Positions 1 through 9,489 of a DNA stretch of 64,000 bases are shown piece by piece (the first letter of the stretch is position 1; each line of letters starts with the position of its first letter). The stretch comes from Shewanella salipaludis. Its GTDB lineage: Bacteria; Pseudomonadota; Gammaproteobacteria; Enterobacterales; Shewanellaceae. Position numbers and translations under genes: made by a program. The notes below the pieces were generated by a model. The model worked only from the letters and a program-made list of their open reading frames with translations, was not told the DNA's origin and ran no database searches. The stretch covers positions 62,001-126,000 of the forward strand of contig NZ_JAAXYH010000005.1 of NCBI RefSeq assembly GCF_012911865.1, read 5' to 3'.

Positions 1-76
1 CGCGCTGCAATCGCTTCTCGTGATTGGCACGCATGCGCCGTAACTGGCCTTGGCTTAGGGGTTTCTTTTTGCTCAC
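1..76 (-). CDS. rsgA: Ribosome small subunit-dependent GTPase RsgA, N-terminal fragment
   Basis: Only the first 25 codons lie in the window; the gene runs off the left edge. On the minus strand a GTG start is followed by SKKKPLSQGQLRRMRANHEK, which matches the basic N-terminal tail of RsgA/YjeQ (E. coli begins MSKNKLSKGQQRRV). RsgA is a circularly permuted GTPase that acts in late 30S ribosome maturation. Divergent orientation to orn is the usual gammaproteobacterial arrangement and supports the call. The GTG start is inferred from homology of the N-terminus. Confidence 0.85.
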   Translation of the reverse strand, partial: MSKKKPLSQGQLRRMRANHEKRLQR

Positions 77-188
77 AGGTTTATCTTCATCAATAAGGTG
101 ATTTTTTGTGTTCCGAAAAGGCAGTATGATACACACTCTTGAATAAAAAAGCCTGAGTTTAGGCTAATGGACACGATAAGGCTTAGTT

Positions 189-734
189 ATGGCGGCGGAC
201 GCGAACAATCTGATTTGGGTAGATTTGGAAATGACGGGGCTGGACCCTGAGGTGGACAGGATCATAGAGATAGCCACCATAGTGACAGATCAGCAGCTGA
301 ACATACTGGCACAGGGGCCAGTGATTGCGATTCATCAGTCCGATGACACCCTGGCGAAGATGGATGACTGGAACCAGAAACACCATGGTGAGTCCGGGCT
401 GATCGCGAGGGTGAAGGCCAGCCAGTTCAGCGAAGCGGATGCCATAGCCCAGACGATAGCTTTCTTGAGCGAACACGTGCCCCAGGGAGCTTCCCCCATG
501 TGTGGTAATAGCATAGGCCAGGACAGGCGTTTCCTGAATCGCTACATGAGAGAGTTGGAAGATTACTTCCACTATCGCAATGTCGATGTCAGCACCATCA
601 AGGAGTTGGTGAAGCGCTGGAGCCCGGAAACCATGGACGGTTTCAAGAAGCAAGGCACCCACCAGGCATTGCAGGATATCCAGGAGTCCATCGCCGAACT
701 CAGGTATTATCGCGACAAAGTATTTAAAATTTGA
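189..734 (+). CDS. orn: Oligoribonuclease
   Basis: This is a 181-residue DEDDh-family 3'-5' exoribonuclease that degrades 2-5 nt RNAs (nanoRNA, and pGpG from c-di-GMP breakdown) to mononucleotides in the cytoplasm. The family metal ligands are visible: D12 and E14 in WVDLEMTG, D112 in [10 protein letters not shown], and H158 with D163 in [12 protein letters not shown]. Length is that of E. coli Orn. It is divergent from rsgA and stands just upstream of the tRNA-Gly genes, as in E. coli. Because the window also encodes LapD/LapG-like c-di-GMP effectors, Orn's pGpG role may be relevant to them, but that is only general knowledge. Confidence 0.97.
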   Translation: MAADANNLIWVDLEMTGLDPEVDRIIEIATIVTDQQLNILAQGPVIAIHQSDDTLAKMDDWNQKHHGESGLIARVKASQFSEADAIAQTIAFLSEHVPQGASPMCGNSIGQDRRFLNRYMRELEDYFHYRNVDVSTIKELVKRWSPETMDGFKKQGTHQALQDIQESIAELRYYRDKVFKI

Positions 735-764
735 GCGATCGGCAGATAAATCTTCAAGAAGGGG

Positions 765-792
765 TTGCAGGCGATGGAATTTTTCATATAAT
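765..792 (+). promoter_or_regulatory. Probable stable-RNA promoter of the tRNA-Gly genes
   Basis: A perfect -10 hexamer TATAAT (787-792) is followed at once by the GC-rich discriminator GCGGCC, typical of stringently controlled tRNA and rRNA promoters. A partial -35, TTGCAG (765-770), lies 16 bp upstream. Transcription would start near 800 and run through the degenerate tRNA copy before reaching the two intact genes. Inferred from sequence only. Confidence 0.5.
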
Positions 793-914
793 GCGGCCTC
801 AACTTTCGGATGGCATGCCGGATGGGAGTTGAATGTTGTGATACATATTTCAGTTTTGGGGTTGGAAACCTGACGCCGAAGCAGTAAGTTGGATATGTGG
901 CACAACAGATTAAA

Positions 915-960
915 GCGACATTGGCTCAGTTGGTCTTGGTGGAAATACGATACCTTGCCA
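915..960 (+). pseudogene. Decayed tRNA-Gly copy (5' half)
   Basis: GCGACATTGGCTCAGTTGGT (915-934) matches the acceptor strand and D-arm of the intact tRNA-Gly genes with one change (A to G). After 13 unrelated bases, CGATACCTTGCCA (948-960) matches the 5' side of the anticodon arm and the anticodon, and then similarity stops. The variable loop, T-arm, acceptor 3' strand and CCA are absent, so it cannot fold as a tRNA. The four bases before it (TAAA) are the same as those before the first intact copy, which points to a decayed tandem duplicate. Confidence 0.8.
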
Positions 961-994
961 ATAAAATGAGTCAGAACGACGAAGAAAAATTAAA

Positions 995-1070
995 GCGACA
1001 TTAGCTCAGTTGGTAGAGCGATACCTTGCCAAGGTATAGGTCATCGGTTCGAACCCGATATGTCGCTCCA
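995..1070 (+). tRNA. tRNA-Gly (GCC)
   Basis: A 76-nt cloverleaf. The acceptor strands GCGACAT and ATGTCGC pair, followed by discriminator T and an encoded CCA (1068-1070). The D-arm is GCTCAGTTGGTAGAGC, the anticodon stem-loop has CTTGCCAAG with anticodon GCC, and the T-arm has GGTTCGAACC. It is identical to the second copy at 1120-1195. The position between orn and nnr corresponds to the E. coli glyVXY array. Confidence 0.97.
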
Positions 1071-1119
1071 ATTTAAAGGTTAAGCGATTCACAAGCGTCG
1101 TTAAACCGCAAAGCATTAA

Positions 1120-1195
1120 GCGACATTAGCTCAGTTGGTAGAGCGATACCTTGCCAAGGTATAGGTCATCGGTTCGAACCCGATATGTCGCTCCA
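1120..1195 (+). tRNA. tRNA-Gly (GCC), second identical copy
   Basis: This 76-nt copy has the same sequence as the tRNA at 995-1070, including anticodon GCC and encoded CCA (1193-1195). The 49-bp spacer shows no promoter of its own, so both are probably processed from one transcript. I see no clear rho-independent terminator after it. Confidence 0.97.
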
Positions 1196-1549
1196 ATTTC
1201 CAAATCCCCCTGTTTTCTCAAAAATCCAGCATTCTCAAGAGCCGCACTCGACTGTTTTGTTCGAATGAAATGATATCCGCTTGGTTTTGAACTGCACTAG
1301 TCATAGCCCGAATCATAGCTCTGAACCTTTGCCTATGCCGGCAGGGTCGCGCCAATGCCCAACAAATCCCCCTCTTGCTCTTAGCATCTCAGGTGACACT
1401 CTCGTGCTGTTGGCATTTAGTGGTGTCTGCCCATGGCTTGTTGCCGGCGGCATTTATGGCTAGTCTGGAGATTGAGTCGGCAAGGGGCCGTTCGGCATTG
1501 TTGGCGGGGAACACAAGAGGCCGTTGGCATCATTAGCGGGGGACACAAG
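1196..1549. other. Gap between tRNA-Gly and nnr
   Basis: In this 354-bp stretch I find no convincing gene. In E. coli the corresponding place holds queG (epoxyqueuosine reductase), divergent from nnr; nothing resembling QueG is present. The right end contains a short tandem duplication that reaches into the nnr ribosome binding site. No strong sigma-70 promoter stands out. Confidence 0.6.
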
Positions 1550-1550
1550 A
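1486..1550 (+). repeat. Imperfect tandem duplication over the nnr ribosome binding site
   Basis: Two adjacent units of about 33 and 32 bp (1486-1518 and 1519-1550) both begin GGCCGTT and end GGGGAACACAAGA or GGGGGACACAAGA. The Shine-Dalgarno-like GGGGGA is therefore duplicated; the second copy lies directly before the nnr ATG. Confidence 0.7.
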
Positions 1551-3046
1551 TGGCGCAAGATTTGTCTGCATTGCCCAGAAGCTTGTACACAGGCCAACAG
1601 ATACGCGCGGCCGAGACAGAGGCTGTGGCGCGGGGTGATGTGACCCTGTATGGCCTGGTCGAGCGGGCCGGTGAGGCGGCATTTGGGCTCATCACCCAGC
1701 AACACAGTGCGCCGACAGAGGTGTTGGTGCTGGCCGGCACTGGCAATAACGGCGCCGATGCGCTGGTGTGCGCCGCCAGGCTGTTGAAGGCAGGTTATGC
1801 CGTGACCCTGATGGCTTTGCCTAAGGCCGAGCCGGGTGAGCCCCTGTCGCTGGCGCTTGCGGCCTTCGCGGCTCAGGGCGGTAAGGTGCAACCCATGGCT
1901 CTGCCGGACATCGCCAAGGCCAAGCTCATAGTCGATGGGCTGTTGGGGACAGGGGTGACGGGCGTGCTGCGCCCCGGGCTGGCGGACATAATAGCCGCCG
2001 TCAATGGCTCGAACGCCTGGGTGCTTAGCCTGGATTTACCTTCAGGACTCAACGCAGATACCGGGGCCTGTGACGGCGTCCCGGTGCAGGCCGATGTCAC
2101 CCTGACCTTCGGCGGCCTGAAACAGGGACTCTTTACCGCCAAGGGACGCCAACACTGCGGCTTCATAGCGCTGGCGGAGCTAGGTTTGACTGCGTATCTG
2201 CCGCAGCCTGCCGCCCGGAAAGTGACCCTTGAGTATCTGGCATCCTGCCTCGCTCCCAGGGCCAGGGATAGCCATAAGGGCATGGCGGGCAAGGTACTCA
2301 TGGTTGGGGGGGACACTGGTATGGCCGGGGCGATACGGCTAGCGGGTGAGGCGTGTCTCAGGGCCGGCGCCGGCCTGGTGACTGTCATGAGCAGGCCAGA
2401 GCATCAAGTCACGGTCAACATGAATCGTCCCGAGTTGATGTTTCTCGGTTGTGAGCCGGCGGATCCGGCGTTTCTGCAACGCCTGGAGTGGGCCCAGCTG
2501 GTATTGCTTGGTCCAGGTCTTGGGCAGCAAGTATGGGGCCGGGCCTGTTTTGATGCCTGCCTGGGTGTCGGCAGGGCAGGCATTCCCAAGTTGCTGGACG
2601 CAGATGCATTGAACTTGTTGAGCCAGGCGCCGCGAAGCTGTCCGGACTGGGTATTGACTCCCCATCCGGGGGAGGCGGCTCGGCTGTTGGGCTGCAGCCT
2701 GGCCGAGGTCGAGACAGACAGGTTTGCGGCCATCAGGGCCATCCAACGCAAGTATGAGGGTGTGGTACTGCTCAAGGGCGCCGGCACCCTGATCTTCGAC
2801 GGTGAACATATGTATGTCGCGCCCGTGGGCAATCCTGGGTTGGCGAGTGGTGGGTGTGGCGATGTTTTGTCTGGTATAATCGCCGCCTTGATGGCACAGG
2901 GGCTGGAGCCCATATCGGCGACGCTTGCGGGCGTCATAGTACATGGTCATGCCGCAGATCTCGCCGCCGCAGAGGGGGAGAGAGGCATGCTGGCCAGCGA
3001 TTTGATGCCTTTTATTCGCCAATTGGTCAATAGTGATTTACTCTAG
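1550..3046 (+). CDS. nnr: Bifunctional NAD(P)H-hydrate epimerase / ADP-dependent NAD(P)H-hydrate dehydratase
   Basis: The enzyme repairs damaged nicotinamide cofactors: the N-terminal domain epimerises R- and S-NAD(P)HX, and the C-terminal domain dehydrates S-NAD(P)HX with ADP. The N-domain carries GTGNNGAD (about 63-70). The C-domain starts near residue 240 with MVGGDTGMAGA and shows LTPHPGE (about 368) and the ribokinase-like GNPGLASGGCGDVLSG (about 426). I chose the ATG at 1550 (498 aa, RBS GGGGGA) because an open extension to 1433 has no family similarity and would run through the tandem repeat. tsaE follows after 86 bp, the conserved order in gammaproteobacteria. Confidence 0.95.
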   Translation: MAQDLSALPRSLYTGQQIRAAETEAVARGDVTLYGLVERAGEAAFGLITQQHSAPTEVLVLAGTGNNGADALVCAARLLKAGYAVTLMALPKAEPGEPLSLALAAFAAQGGKVQPMALPDIAKAKLIVDGLLGTGVTGVLRPGLADIIAAVNGSNAWVLSLDLPSGLNADTGACDGVPVQADVTLTFGGLKQGLFTAKGRQHCGFIALAELGLTAYLPQPAARKVTLEYLASCLAPRARDSHKGMAGKVLMVGGDTGMAGAIRLAGEACLRAGAGLVTVMSRPEHQVTVNMNRPELMFLGCEPADPAFLQRLEWAQLVLLGPGLGQQVWGRACFDACLGVGRAGIPKLLDADALNLLSQAPRSCPDWVLTPHPGEAARLLGCSLAEVETDRFAAIRAIQRKYEGVVLLKGAGTLIFDGEHMYVAPVGNPGLASGGCGDVLSGIIAALMAQGLEPISATLAGVIVHGHAADLAAAEGERGMLASDLMPFIRQLVNSDLL

Positions 3047-3132
3047 GCGGCCCATGGATACTCAGTCAGCTCGGGTTAAGGCATGAGTGTGCATCCTCAC
3101 ACATTTTGAGACAGCGGCGATACGAAACAGAC

Positions 3133-3591
3133 ATGACAGCAATAACTTTTTTTCTCGAGACTGAAACTGAAACCTTGGACCTGGGCAGAAAACTCGCCGC
3201 GCTGATGCGTCCTCCTTTCACCCTGTACCTCAGCGGTGAGCTGGGAGCGGGAAAGACCACCCTGAGCCGGGGAATAGTGCAGGGGCTGGGGCATGAGGGG
3301 GCCGTCAAGAGTCCGACCTATACCTTGGTTGAACCTTATGAGCTCGCAGACGTCGAAGTTTATCATTTTGATTTATATCGGTTGAATGACCCTGAAGAAC
3401 TCGAGTATATGGGGATCCGCGATTATTTCTCCGCCACCAGTTTGTGTATTGTAGAATGGCCTGAAAAGGGGATGGGGTTGCTGCCCGAAGCCGATATACA
3501 GCTGCATCTTCAATATGCCGATGGCGGGCGGGAGGTACGGATAGAAGCCAAGTCCATCAAGGGGCAAGCGCTGTTAAATAATGTTAAGTAA
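3133..3591 (+). CDS. tsaE: tRNA threonylcarbamoyladenosine biosynthesis ATPase TsaE
   Basis: This small P-loop ATPase works with TsaB and TsaD in t6A37 modification of ANN-decoding tRNAs. At 152 aa it matches family length. The Walker A is GELGAGKTTLSRG, followed by the family motifs KSPTYTLVEPYE, YHFDLYRL and CIVEWPEKG. The ATG at 3133 is preferred to an upstream in-frame TTG (3106), since homologues begin just before the LETE region; its ribosome binding site is weak. amiB starts 3 bp after the stop, so the two are almost certainly co-transcribed. Confidence 0.95.
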   Translation: MTAITFFLETETETLDLGRKLAALMRPPFTLYLSGELGAGKTTLSRGIVQGLGHEGAVKSPTYTLVEPYELADVEVYHFDLYRLNDPEELEYMGIRDYFSATSLCIVEWPEKGMGLLPEADIQLHLQYADGGREVRIEAKSIKGQALLNNVK

Positions 3592-3593
3592 CC

Positions 3594-4922
3594 ATGATAA
3601 AGACTAATAAGTTATTCACCCGGATTCTATGCTGCCTATGCCTGCTCACTTCTTGTTGGGCGGCCGCGGCGAATAAACTCGACGGTGTCCGCATTTGGGC
3701 GGCTCCCGAGTCGACTCGGGTCGTTTTTGACCTCAGCTCGGCGCCTGACTACAGTCAATTTACCCTGACGGGCCCCTATCGCCTGGTGGTCGATCTCAAG
3801 CAAACCTCGACGTCACTCAAACTGGCGGACATAGCCAACAACAGCAAGTTAGTCAAACGGGTGCGTGCCAGTCAGTCACCGGAAAAGGGGACCTTGAGGT
3901 TGGTCATAGATCTGGCCAAGCCGGTTGCCGCCAATTTATTTTCGCTGCCGGCGACTCCGCCCTATGGCAACCGTTTGGTGGTCGATCTCGAAGACAAGCT
4001 GCCGCCGGCCAAGAGCCAGGACAGGAGCCTGAGTCAAAGTGGGTCCAGCCTCAGGGATGTCATAGTGGCCATAGATGCGGGCCATGGCGGCGACGATCCA
4101 GGTTCCATAGGCCCTTCGGGTATGTATGAGAAGAAGGTGGTGATGGAGATCGCCGATAGGGTGGCGCAGAAAATCAACACAACCCCGGGCATGCGTGCCG
4201 TGATGACCCGCAGCGGCGATTATTTCGTCAATCTCAATAAACGTTCCGAATTGGCGCGCAACAGCAAGGCGGATCTGCTGGTGTCTATCCATGCCGACGC
4301 ATTCACCTCACCACAGCCCAGGGGGGCGTCCGTGTGGGTCCTGTCCATGCGTCGGGCCAACAGTGAAATAGGCCGCTGGCTGGAGCAGAAAGAGAAGCAT
4401 TCGGAACTGCTCGGCGGCGCCGGAGAGATCATCCAGAATACGGATAACGAGCAGTACCTGGCGATGACCCTGCTGGATATGTCGATGGACAGATCCATGG
4501 CCATCAGTCATTCCATCGCCGGTGATGTGCTCAAGAATTTAGGCTCTGTGACCCAGCTGCATAAGCGGCGCCCCGAGTCGGCGAGTTTTGCCGTGCTCAA
4601 ATCACCGGATATTCCCTCGATTCTGGTGGAGACAGGCTTCATCTCCAATCCCAAGGAAGAGAAGTTACTCTCAAGCTATGCGCATCAGGAAAATCTGGCC
4701 AAGGCGATACATAAGGGGGTGTTGCGTTATTTCGAGAATAACCCGCCGGTCGACAGCCTGTTCGCCAGCAAGAGCGACATCCGGCATAAGGTGAGTCGGG
4801 GTGAGTCACTCTCGGCCATAGCCAAGAGATATCAAGTGTCGGTCGCCAGCATCAAACAAGCCAATAATCTCAAGACCGACGTAGTGCGTATCGGCCAGAA
4901 GTTAGTGATCCCAAGGGCTTAA
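3594..4922 (+). CDS. amiB: N-acetylmuramoyl-L-alanine amidase AmiB
   Basis: A periplasmic Zn amidase that cleaves septal peptidoglycan during daughter-cell separation, activated by EnvC-type LytM factors in the family. The 442-aa product has an N-terminal signal peptide (to about residue 26, ending SCWAAAA), an AMIN domain (about 27-130) for septal targeting, and an Amidase_3 domain (about 155-375) with the Zn-ligand motif [11 protein letters not shown], a second His in [10 protein letters not shown] and the catalytic Glu in [11 protein letters not shown] single LysM repeat follows (about 395-440). It lies between tsaE and mutL, 14 bp from the latter, as in E. coli. Confidence 0.96.
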   Translation: MIKTNKLFTRILCCLCLLTSCWAAAANKLDGVRIWAAPESTRVVFDLSSAPDYSQFTLTGPYRLVVDLKQTSTSLKLADIANNSKLVKRVRASQSPEKGTLRLVIDLAKPVAANLFSLPATPPYGNRLVVDLEDKLPPAKSQDRSLSQSGSSLRDVIVAIDAGHGGDDPGSIGPSGMYEKKVVMEIADRVAQKINTTPGMRAVMTRSGDYFVNLNKRSELARNSKADLLVSIHADAFTSPQPRGASVWVLSMRRANSEIGRWLEQKEKHSELLGGAGEIIQNTDNEQYLAMTLLDMSMDRSMAISHSIAGDVLKNLGSVTQLHKRRPESASFAVLKSPDIPSILVETGFISNPKEEKLLSSYAHQENLAKAIHKGVLRYFENNPPVDSLFASKSDIRHKVSRGESLSAIAKRYQVSVASIKQANNLKTDVVRIGQKLVIPRA

Positions 4923-4936
4923 CACAGGACGCATTT

Positions 4937-6847
4937 ATGGGTATTCAAATACTGCCGCCGCAATTGGCCAACCAGATAGCCGCGGGTGAAGTGGTGGAAC
5001 GGCCTGCATCCGTGGTCAAGGAACTGGTGGAAAACAGCCTGGACGCCGGCGCTACCCGTGTCGATATCGAGATAGACAAGGGCGGCAGCAAGCTTATCAG
5101 GATACGGGATAACGGCGTTGGCATTCCCAAGGATGAGCTGTCACTGGCCTTGTCGCGGCATGCGACGTCCAAGTTGCATAGCCTGGACGATCTCGAGGCG
5201 ATCCTCAGTTTCGGCTTTCGCGGCGAGGCGCTGGCCAGTATCAGCTCAGTGTCGAGATTGACCCTGACATCCAATACCGCCGGACAGAGTGAAGCCTGGC
5301 AGGCGTATGCCGAGGGTTCGCAGATGGCGGTCAGGGTGATACCTGCGGCGCACCCCATAGGCTCGACGATCGAGGTGATAGATCTCTTCTTCAATACCCC
5401 GGCGCGGCGCCGTTTTCTCAAGAGCGATAAAACCGAATTTACCCATATAGATGAGTGGCTCAAGCGCATCGCCTTAGTGCGGGGGGAGATACATTTCACC
5501 CTGAGTCACAATGGTAAACTGGTGCGCAATTATCGCCCGGCGCTCACCCAGGCCCAATATCTGCAGCGTTTGGCCCAGGTCAGTGACCGCCATTTTGCCG
5601 AGCAGGCGCTGCGGATCGAGTGTGAGCACGATGGCCTCAGGCTCAGCGGTTATCTGCAATCACCGCTGCAGACCAGGGCAACCGAGACCCATTATTTTTA
5701 CGTCAATGGCCGGCTGGTGCGTGATCGCCTGGTGAACCATGCGGTGCGCCAGGCGTTTGCCGGTCAGGCCCAGGCAGAACAACCCGCCTATGTGTTGATG
5801 CTGAACCTGGATCCCCATCAGGTCGATGTGAACGTGCATCCGGCCAAGCACGAGGTGCGCTTCCATCAGGGGCGTTATATCCACGACTATATTTTGCAGG
5901 CATTGCAGTCGGCCTTGGAGCAAGCCGGGGAGCTGGCCCTGTCCGGCGCTGTGCCGGCAATGGCCGAGGCGGTTGGAGAGCCTGTCGGCGAGTATCTAGC
6001 CCAGGTCCAGGGGGCCGAGAGTGCTGCCGTAGCGGATGCAGCGCCAGCGGCTGCGGCCACACCCCATGCCGGTGCCGGCTCTGCGGTGACTCAGGTGCAT
6101 GCCAACCCGCATTCTTCCGCGGCGAGGCGCGTCAGTCAGAGCCGTTATGGCAGCATGGAACTGCCTGGCAGCGGCGGTTACTCTGGCGGGCGGCCCGCCA
6201 CCTCAGGTCATGGCCAGCAGACGTTGCCCAGCCAGAGCGCCATCGCCAGTTATGGGGCCCTGTTGACCACGCCTTCGGCGAGCAGCCAGGAAGCAACTTC
6301 GGCCGCTCAAACGCTCAAGCCGGCGGGCATGCCACCCTTGCTCGGTGGCCGCTATTGGGTATTGACCCAGGGAGAGGCGCTGAGTCTGCTGGCGGTAAAA
6401 GAGCTGGCGCTCTCGACCCGCAAGGCGGAGATCGCGGCTAAGCTGGCGACCGGCCTGATAGGTCAGCCGCTGTTGATGCCGGTATCCGTCGCCGTCGATC
6501 CCGATTGGGCCGAGATACTCGCTAGCCGCGAGACCCTGATCAGGCAGATGGGGCTGGAGCTAACAATTCGCTATCAACAGTTGATTATCAAGAAAGTGCC
6601 CCCATATCTGAGAGACAGTCAGCTCGCGACTCTCATCCCCGAATGGCTGCAATGGGTTAAGTATGAGTCGCCGACCCCAGAGGCCCTGGTGGCTTGGTTG
6701 GCAAAACAGAGCTTATCGGGTTTTATTTCTGCGCCGCAGATTTGGTCGGCCTACCTGATGCTCGACGAGCAGCAACAAGCAGATATTTTGAGTAGCGCCA
6801 AGGCGCTGCCCTGGCAGTCATGGTTAGAAGAGCAGGCAAGTGAATAA
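4937..6847 (+). CDS. mutL: DNA mismatch repair protein MutL
   Basis: A GHKL ATPase that links MutS mismatch recognition to MutH nicking and UvrD. The N-terminal ATPase/transducer domain (about 1-330) shows [40 protein letters not shown] and the closing motif [13 protein letters not shown] low-complexity Ala/Gly/Ser linker (about 335-450) leads to the C-terminal dimerisation domain. I do not see the metal-binding DQHAxxER motif of endonuclease-type MutL, as expected for a MutH-containing lineage. At 636 aa it is close to E. coli (615), with a longer linker. The last 8 nt overlap the miaA start. Confidence 0.97.
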   Translation: MGIQILPPQLANQIAAGEVVERPASVVKELVENSLDAGATRVDIEIDKGGSKLIRIRDNGVGIPKDELSLALSRHATSKLHSLDDLEAILSFGFRGEALASISSVSRLTLTSNTAGQSEAWQAYAEGSQMAVRVIPAAHPIGSTIEVIDLFFNTPARRRFLKSDKTEFTHIDEWLKRIALVRGEIHFTLSHNGKLVRNYRPALTQAQYLQRLAQVSDRHFAEQALRIECEHDGLRLSGYLQSPLQTRATETHYFYVNGRLVRDRLVNHAVRQAFAGQAQAEQPAYVLMLNLDPHQVDVNVHPAKHEVRFHQGRYIHDYILQALQSALEQAGELALSGAVPAMAEAVGEPVGEYLAQVQGAESAAVADAAPAAAATPHAGAGSAVTQVHANPHSSAARRVSQSRYGSMELPGSGGYSGGRPATSGHGQQTLPSQSAIASYGALLTTPSASSQEATSAAQTLKPAGMPPLLGGRYWVLTQGEALSLLAVKELALSTRKAEIAAKLATGLIGQPLLMPVSVAVDPDWAEILASRETLIRQMGLELTIRYQQLIIKKVPPYLRDSQLATLIPEWLQWVKYESPTPEALVAWLAKQSLSGFISAPQIWSAYLMLDEQQQADILSSAKALPWQSWLEEQASE

Positions 6848-7766
6848 AGAAACCCAGCCGAGAGTCTTGTTTTTGATGGGGCCCACGGCCTCCGGCAAAA
6901 CAGCATTGGCAATCGAGATGGCTCAGCAGCATAACTGTGAGCTAGTGTCTGTCGATTCGGCCTTGATCTATCGCGGTATGGATGTGGGGACGGCTAAACC
7001 TACTCAGGCCGAACTCGCCTTGGGGCCACACAGGTTGATCGATATTCGCGATCCCAGTGAAAGTTACTCGGCGGCGGATTTCAGGCGAGATGCGCTCAGC
7101 GAAATCGAACAAATAGTGCAGGCGGGTAAGACGCCCCTGCTGGTCGGTGGCACCATGATGTACTTCAAGGCCTTGCTCGAAGGCTTGTCGCCACTGCCAA
7201 GCGCCAACGAACAGATACGGGCCGAGATCCAGGCTGAAGCCGACAGCTTGGGCTGGCAGGCGTTGCATGACATTTTGCGCAATATAGACCCGGTTTCGGC
7301 GACACGTATTCATCCCAACGATCCCCAGCGTCTGGCGCGGGCGTTGGAAGTCTACCGCATCTCCGGCAAGACACTGACGGAATTGACCCAGACCAAGTCG
7401 GCGGCCTTACCCTATGAGGTGGTGCAGTTTGCGATAGCACCGAGCGAGCGTAAGGTGCTGCATGAGCTGATAGCAAAACGTTTCGAGATCATGTTGTCCC
7501 AGGGCTTTGTCGAAGAAGTGGAACGCCTGAGGGCAAGGGGCGACCTGCATTTGGATCTGCCATCCATGCGCTGCGTCGGTTATCGTCAGTGTTGGCAGTA
7601 TCTGGATGGTGAGTACGACTATAATACTATGGTCGAAAAAGCCGTAGCTTCTACTAGGCAATTGGCCAAGCGTCAATTAACATGGTTACGTGGTTGGCCG
7701 GCCTTGGAATGGCTGGAAAGCGGTGCGCAAGGGAATTTAGTTAGACTAATGCAACAAAGCCGCTAG
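6840..7766 (+). CDS. miaA: tRNA dimethylallyltransferase MiaA
   Basis: Transfers the dimethylallyl group from DMAPP to A37 of tRNAs that read UNN codons. The 308-aa protein starts with GTG, overlaps mutL by 8 nt (translational coupling) and has the P-loop [15 protein letters not shown], the substrate-binding [16 protein letters not shown] and the conserved [16 protein letters not shown]. The C-terminal region has the family motif SMRCVGYRQ and [10 protein letters not shown]. hfq follows after 87 bp, the near-universal gammaproteobacterial order. Confidence 0.97.
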   Translation: MNKETQPRVLFLMGPTASGKTALAIEMAQQHNCELVSVDSALIYRGMDVGTAKPTQAELALGPHRLIDIRDPSESYSAADFRRDALSEIEQIVQAGKTPLLVGGTMMYFKALLEGLSPLPSANEQIRAEIQAEADSLGWQALHDILRNIDPVSATRIHPNDPQRLARALEVYRISGKTLTELTQTKSAALPYEVVQFAIAPSERKVLHELIAKRFEIMLSQGFVEEVERLRARGDLHLDLPSMRCVGYRQCWQYLDGEYDYNTMVEKAVASTRQLAKRQLTWLRGWPALEWLESGAQGNLVRLMQQSR

Positions 7767-7783
7767 CTTATTGGTCCTTGCTG

Positions 7784-7789
7784 TATAAT
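7784..7789 (+). promoter_or_regulatory. Possible hfq promoter (-10 element)
   Basis: A perfect TATAAT lies 65 bp upstream of the hfq ATG in an AT-rich stretch just after miaA. No good -35 is found at 16-18 bp, so this is a candidate only. An hfq-specific promoter near here would match E. coli practice, where hfq has promoters inside and after miaA. Confidence 0.35.
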
Positions 7790-7853
7790 ACTAAAACTAA
7801 ACAAGAAAGCTGCACGATAGTAGATTTTTTATAAATTAAAAAGGAAAAAACAA

Positions 7854-8129
7854 ATGGCTAAGGGGCAATCTTTACAAGACCCATTTTTGAACGCATTGCG
7901 TCGCGAGCGTGTACCGGTTTCTATTTATCTGGTTAACGGCATCAAACTCCAGGGACAGGTGGAGTCTTTCGATCAATTTGTGATCTTGTTGAAAAATACG
8001 GTAAGCCAAATGGTTTACAAACACGCGATTTCAACGGTAGTGCCGGCGCGTCCATTTAACGTCAATGCGCATCAGAATACCCAAGGCGGTTATGGTGCCA
8101 CTGGCGATGAAACCTCAACGGCTGAGTAA
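7854..8129 (+). CDS. hfq: RNA chaperone Hfq
   Basis: An Sm-like hexameric RNA-binding protein that mediates sRNA-mRNA pairing. The 91-aa product has Q8 and D9 of the proximal face in [10 protein letters not shown], the arginine rim patch RRER (16-19), the Sm1 motif and the Sm2 motif VYKHAIS with K56 and H57. The C-terminal tail is short (about 25 residues against about 37 in E. coli) and ends in acidic residues. Good RBS AAAAAGGAAAAAAC before the ATG. The hflX start follows 23 bp after the stop. Confidence 0.98.
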   Translation: MAKGQSLQDPFLNALRRERVPVSIYLVNGIKLQGQVESFDQFVILLKNTVSQMVYKHAISTVVPARPFNVNAHQNTQGGYGATGDETSTAE

Positions 8130-8152
8130 TTTAGCCTTAAGGAGTTAGCTTC

Positions 8153-9454
8153 TTGTTTGATCGTTATGAGGCGGGAGAAACAGCGGTTCTTGTCCATATC
8201 GACTTTACCGATGATGAAAAACGCGAAGATTTGGTAGAGTTGCAACTTTTAGTCGAGTCTGCCGGTGCCCGTTCGGTCGGTGTCATCACAGGCAGTCGGC
8301 GTTCACCGGACCGCAAATATTTTGTCGGTTCGGGGAAAGCGGAAGAATTGGCCACTCTGGTGGCGGCAACGGACGCCAACGTGGTGATATTCAACCATGC
8401 ATTGAGTCCGGCTCAGGAGCGTAACCTTGAGCAGGTGTGTCAATGCAGGGTATTGGATCGTACTACACTCATTCTGGATATTTTTGCTCAAAGGGCCAGA
8501 ACCCACGAAGGCAAGTTACAGGTGGAGCTAGCGCAATTGCGCCACATGTCGACTCGCTTGATCCGGGGCTGGACTCACCTGGAGAGGCAAAAAGGCGGTA
8601 TAGGTCTGCGGGGGCCGGGTGAAACCCAGCTCGAAACCGACAGGCGTTTACTCCGCGGGCGGATTAAGAATATCAACCGCCGCCTGGAAAGGGTCGATAA
8701 ACAGCGGGAGCAGAGCCGTCGGGCGCGCAAGCGCAGTGATATGGCGACTGTTTCGCTCGTGGGTTATACCAACGCCGGCAAGTCGACGTTGTTCAATGCC
8801 TTAACTTCCTCAGAGGTTTATGCCGCGGATCAGTTGTTCGCGACTCTGGATCCCACCTTGAGGAAGCTTGACCTGGCCGACGGTGCGGTGATCTTGGTGG
8901 ACACGGTAGGCTTTATCCGCCATCTTCCCCATGATCTGGTGGCCGCCTTTAAGGCGACCCTGCAGGAGACGCGTCAGGCCGAGATCCTGCTGCATGTTGT
9001 CGATTGTGCCGATGACAACATGGCGGATAACTTTGAGCAGGTACAGAATGTGCTCAAAGACATAGAGGCCGATGAGATACCCCAATTGGTCGTATGCAAC
9101 AAGATAGACCTGCTCGATGAAGTCCCCCCCAGAATTGATTATGATGCTGAGGGCAAGCCTGAACGAGTGTGGATTTCGGCGCAGAAATCACTGGGTTTTG
9201 ATTTGCTCTTGCAAGCCATAGGCGAGCTTATCGGGGCGGTGATAAAAGAGCTGACATTGAAGATTCCAGCGACGGCCGGACATTATCTTGGCCAGTTTTA
9301 CCGACTGGAGGCGATACAGCACAAAGAGTATGACGATCTGGGAAACTGTATTTTATCTGTTCGTTTATCGGATGCCGACTGGCGCAGATTAGCGAAACAG
9401 AGTCAGGGTGAGTTAGACACTTTTATCTTGAATGAAGATAGTGTAGCTTGCTAA
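8153..9454 (+). CDS. hflX: Ribosome-splitting GTPase HflX
   Basis: An Obg-related GTPase that binds 50S subunits and splits stalled 70S ribosomes under stress. The 433-aa protein starts with TTG preceded by AAGGAG (8139-8144); its N-terminus MFDRYEAGETAVLVHIDF matches the family. It has an HflX N-domain, a Gly-rich and Arg-rich linker (RGPGETQLETDRRLL), then the G-domain with G1 GYTNAGKST, G3 DTVGF and G4 NKID. The coiled hinge before G1 (RRLERVDKQREQSRRARK) is typical. It sits in the hfq-hflX-hflKC string. Confidence 0.96.
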   Translation: MFDRYEAGETAVLVHIDFTDDEKREDLVELQLLVESAGARSVGVITGSRRSPDRKYFVGSGKAEELATLVAATDANVVIFNHALSPAQERNLEQVCQCRVLDRTTLILDIFAQRARTHEGKLQVELAQLRHMSTRLIRGWTHLERQKGGIGLRGPGETQLETDRRLLRGRIKNINRRLERVDKQREQSRRARKRSDMATVSLVGYTNAGKSTLFNALTSSEVYAADQLFATLDPTLRKLDLADGAVILVDTVGFIRHLPHDLVAAFKATLQETRQAEILLHVVDCADDNMADNFEQVQNVLKDIEADEIPQLVVCNKIDLLDEVPPRIDYDAEGKPERVWISAQKSLGFDLLLQAIGELIGAVIKELTLKIPATAGHYLGQFYRLEAIQHKEYDDLGNCILSVRLSDADWRRLAKQSQGELDTFILNEDSVAC

Positions 9455-9489
9455 TAATCTAATTATTTCATCCACTTATGGAGTGCTAA

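Noticed and set aside
183..905. 240-codon minus-strand frame over orn and the tRNA leader
   Set aside because: It is antisense to orn, and it reaches across the tRNA promoter region; the product is not protein-like in composition.
1281..1463. 60-codon frame in the tRNA-nnr gap
   Set aside because: No ribosome binding site, no recognisable sequence, and the start codon has no support.
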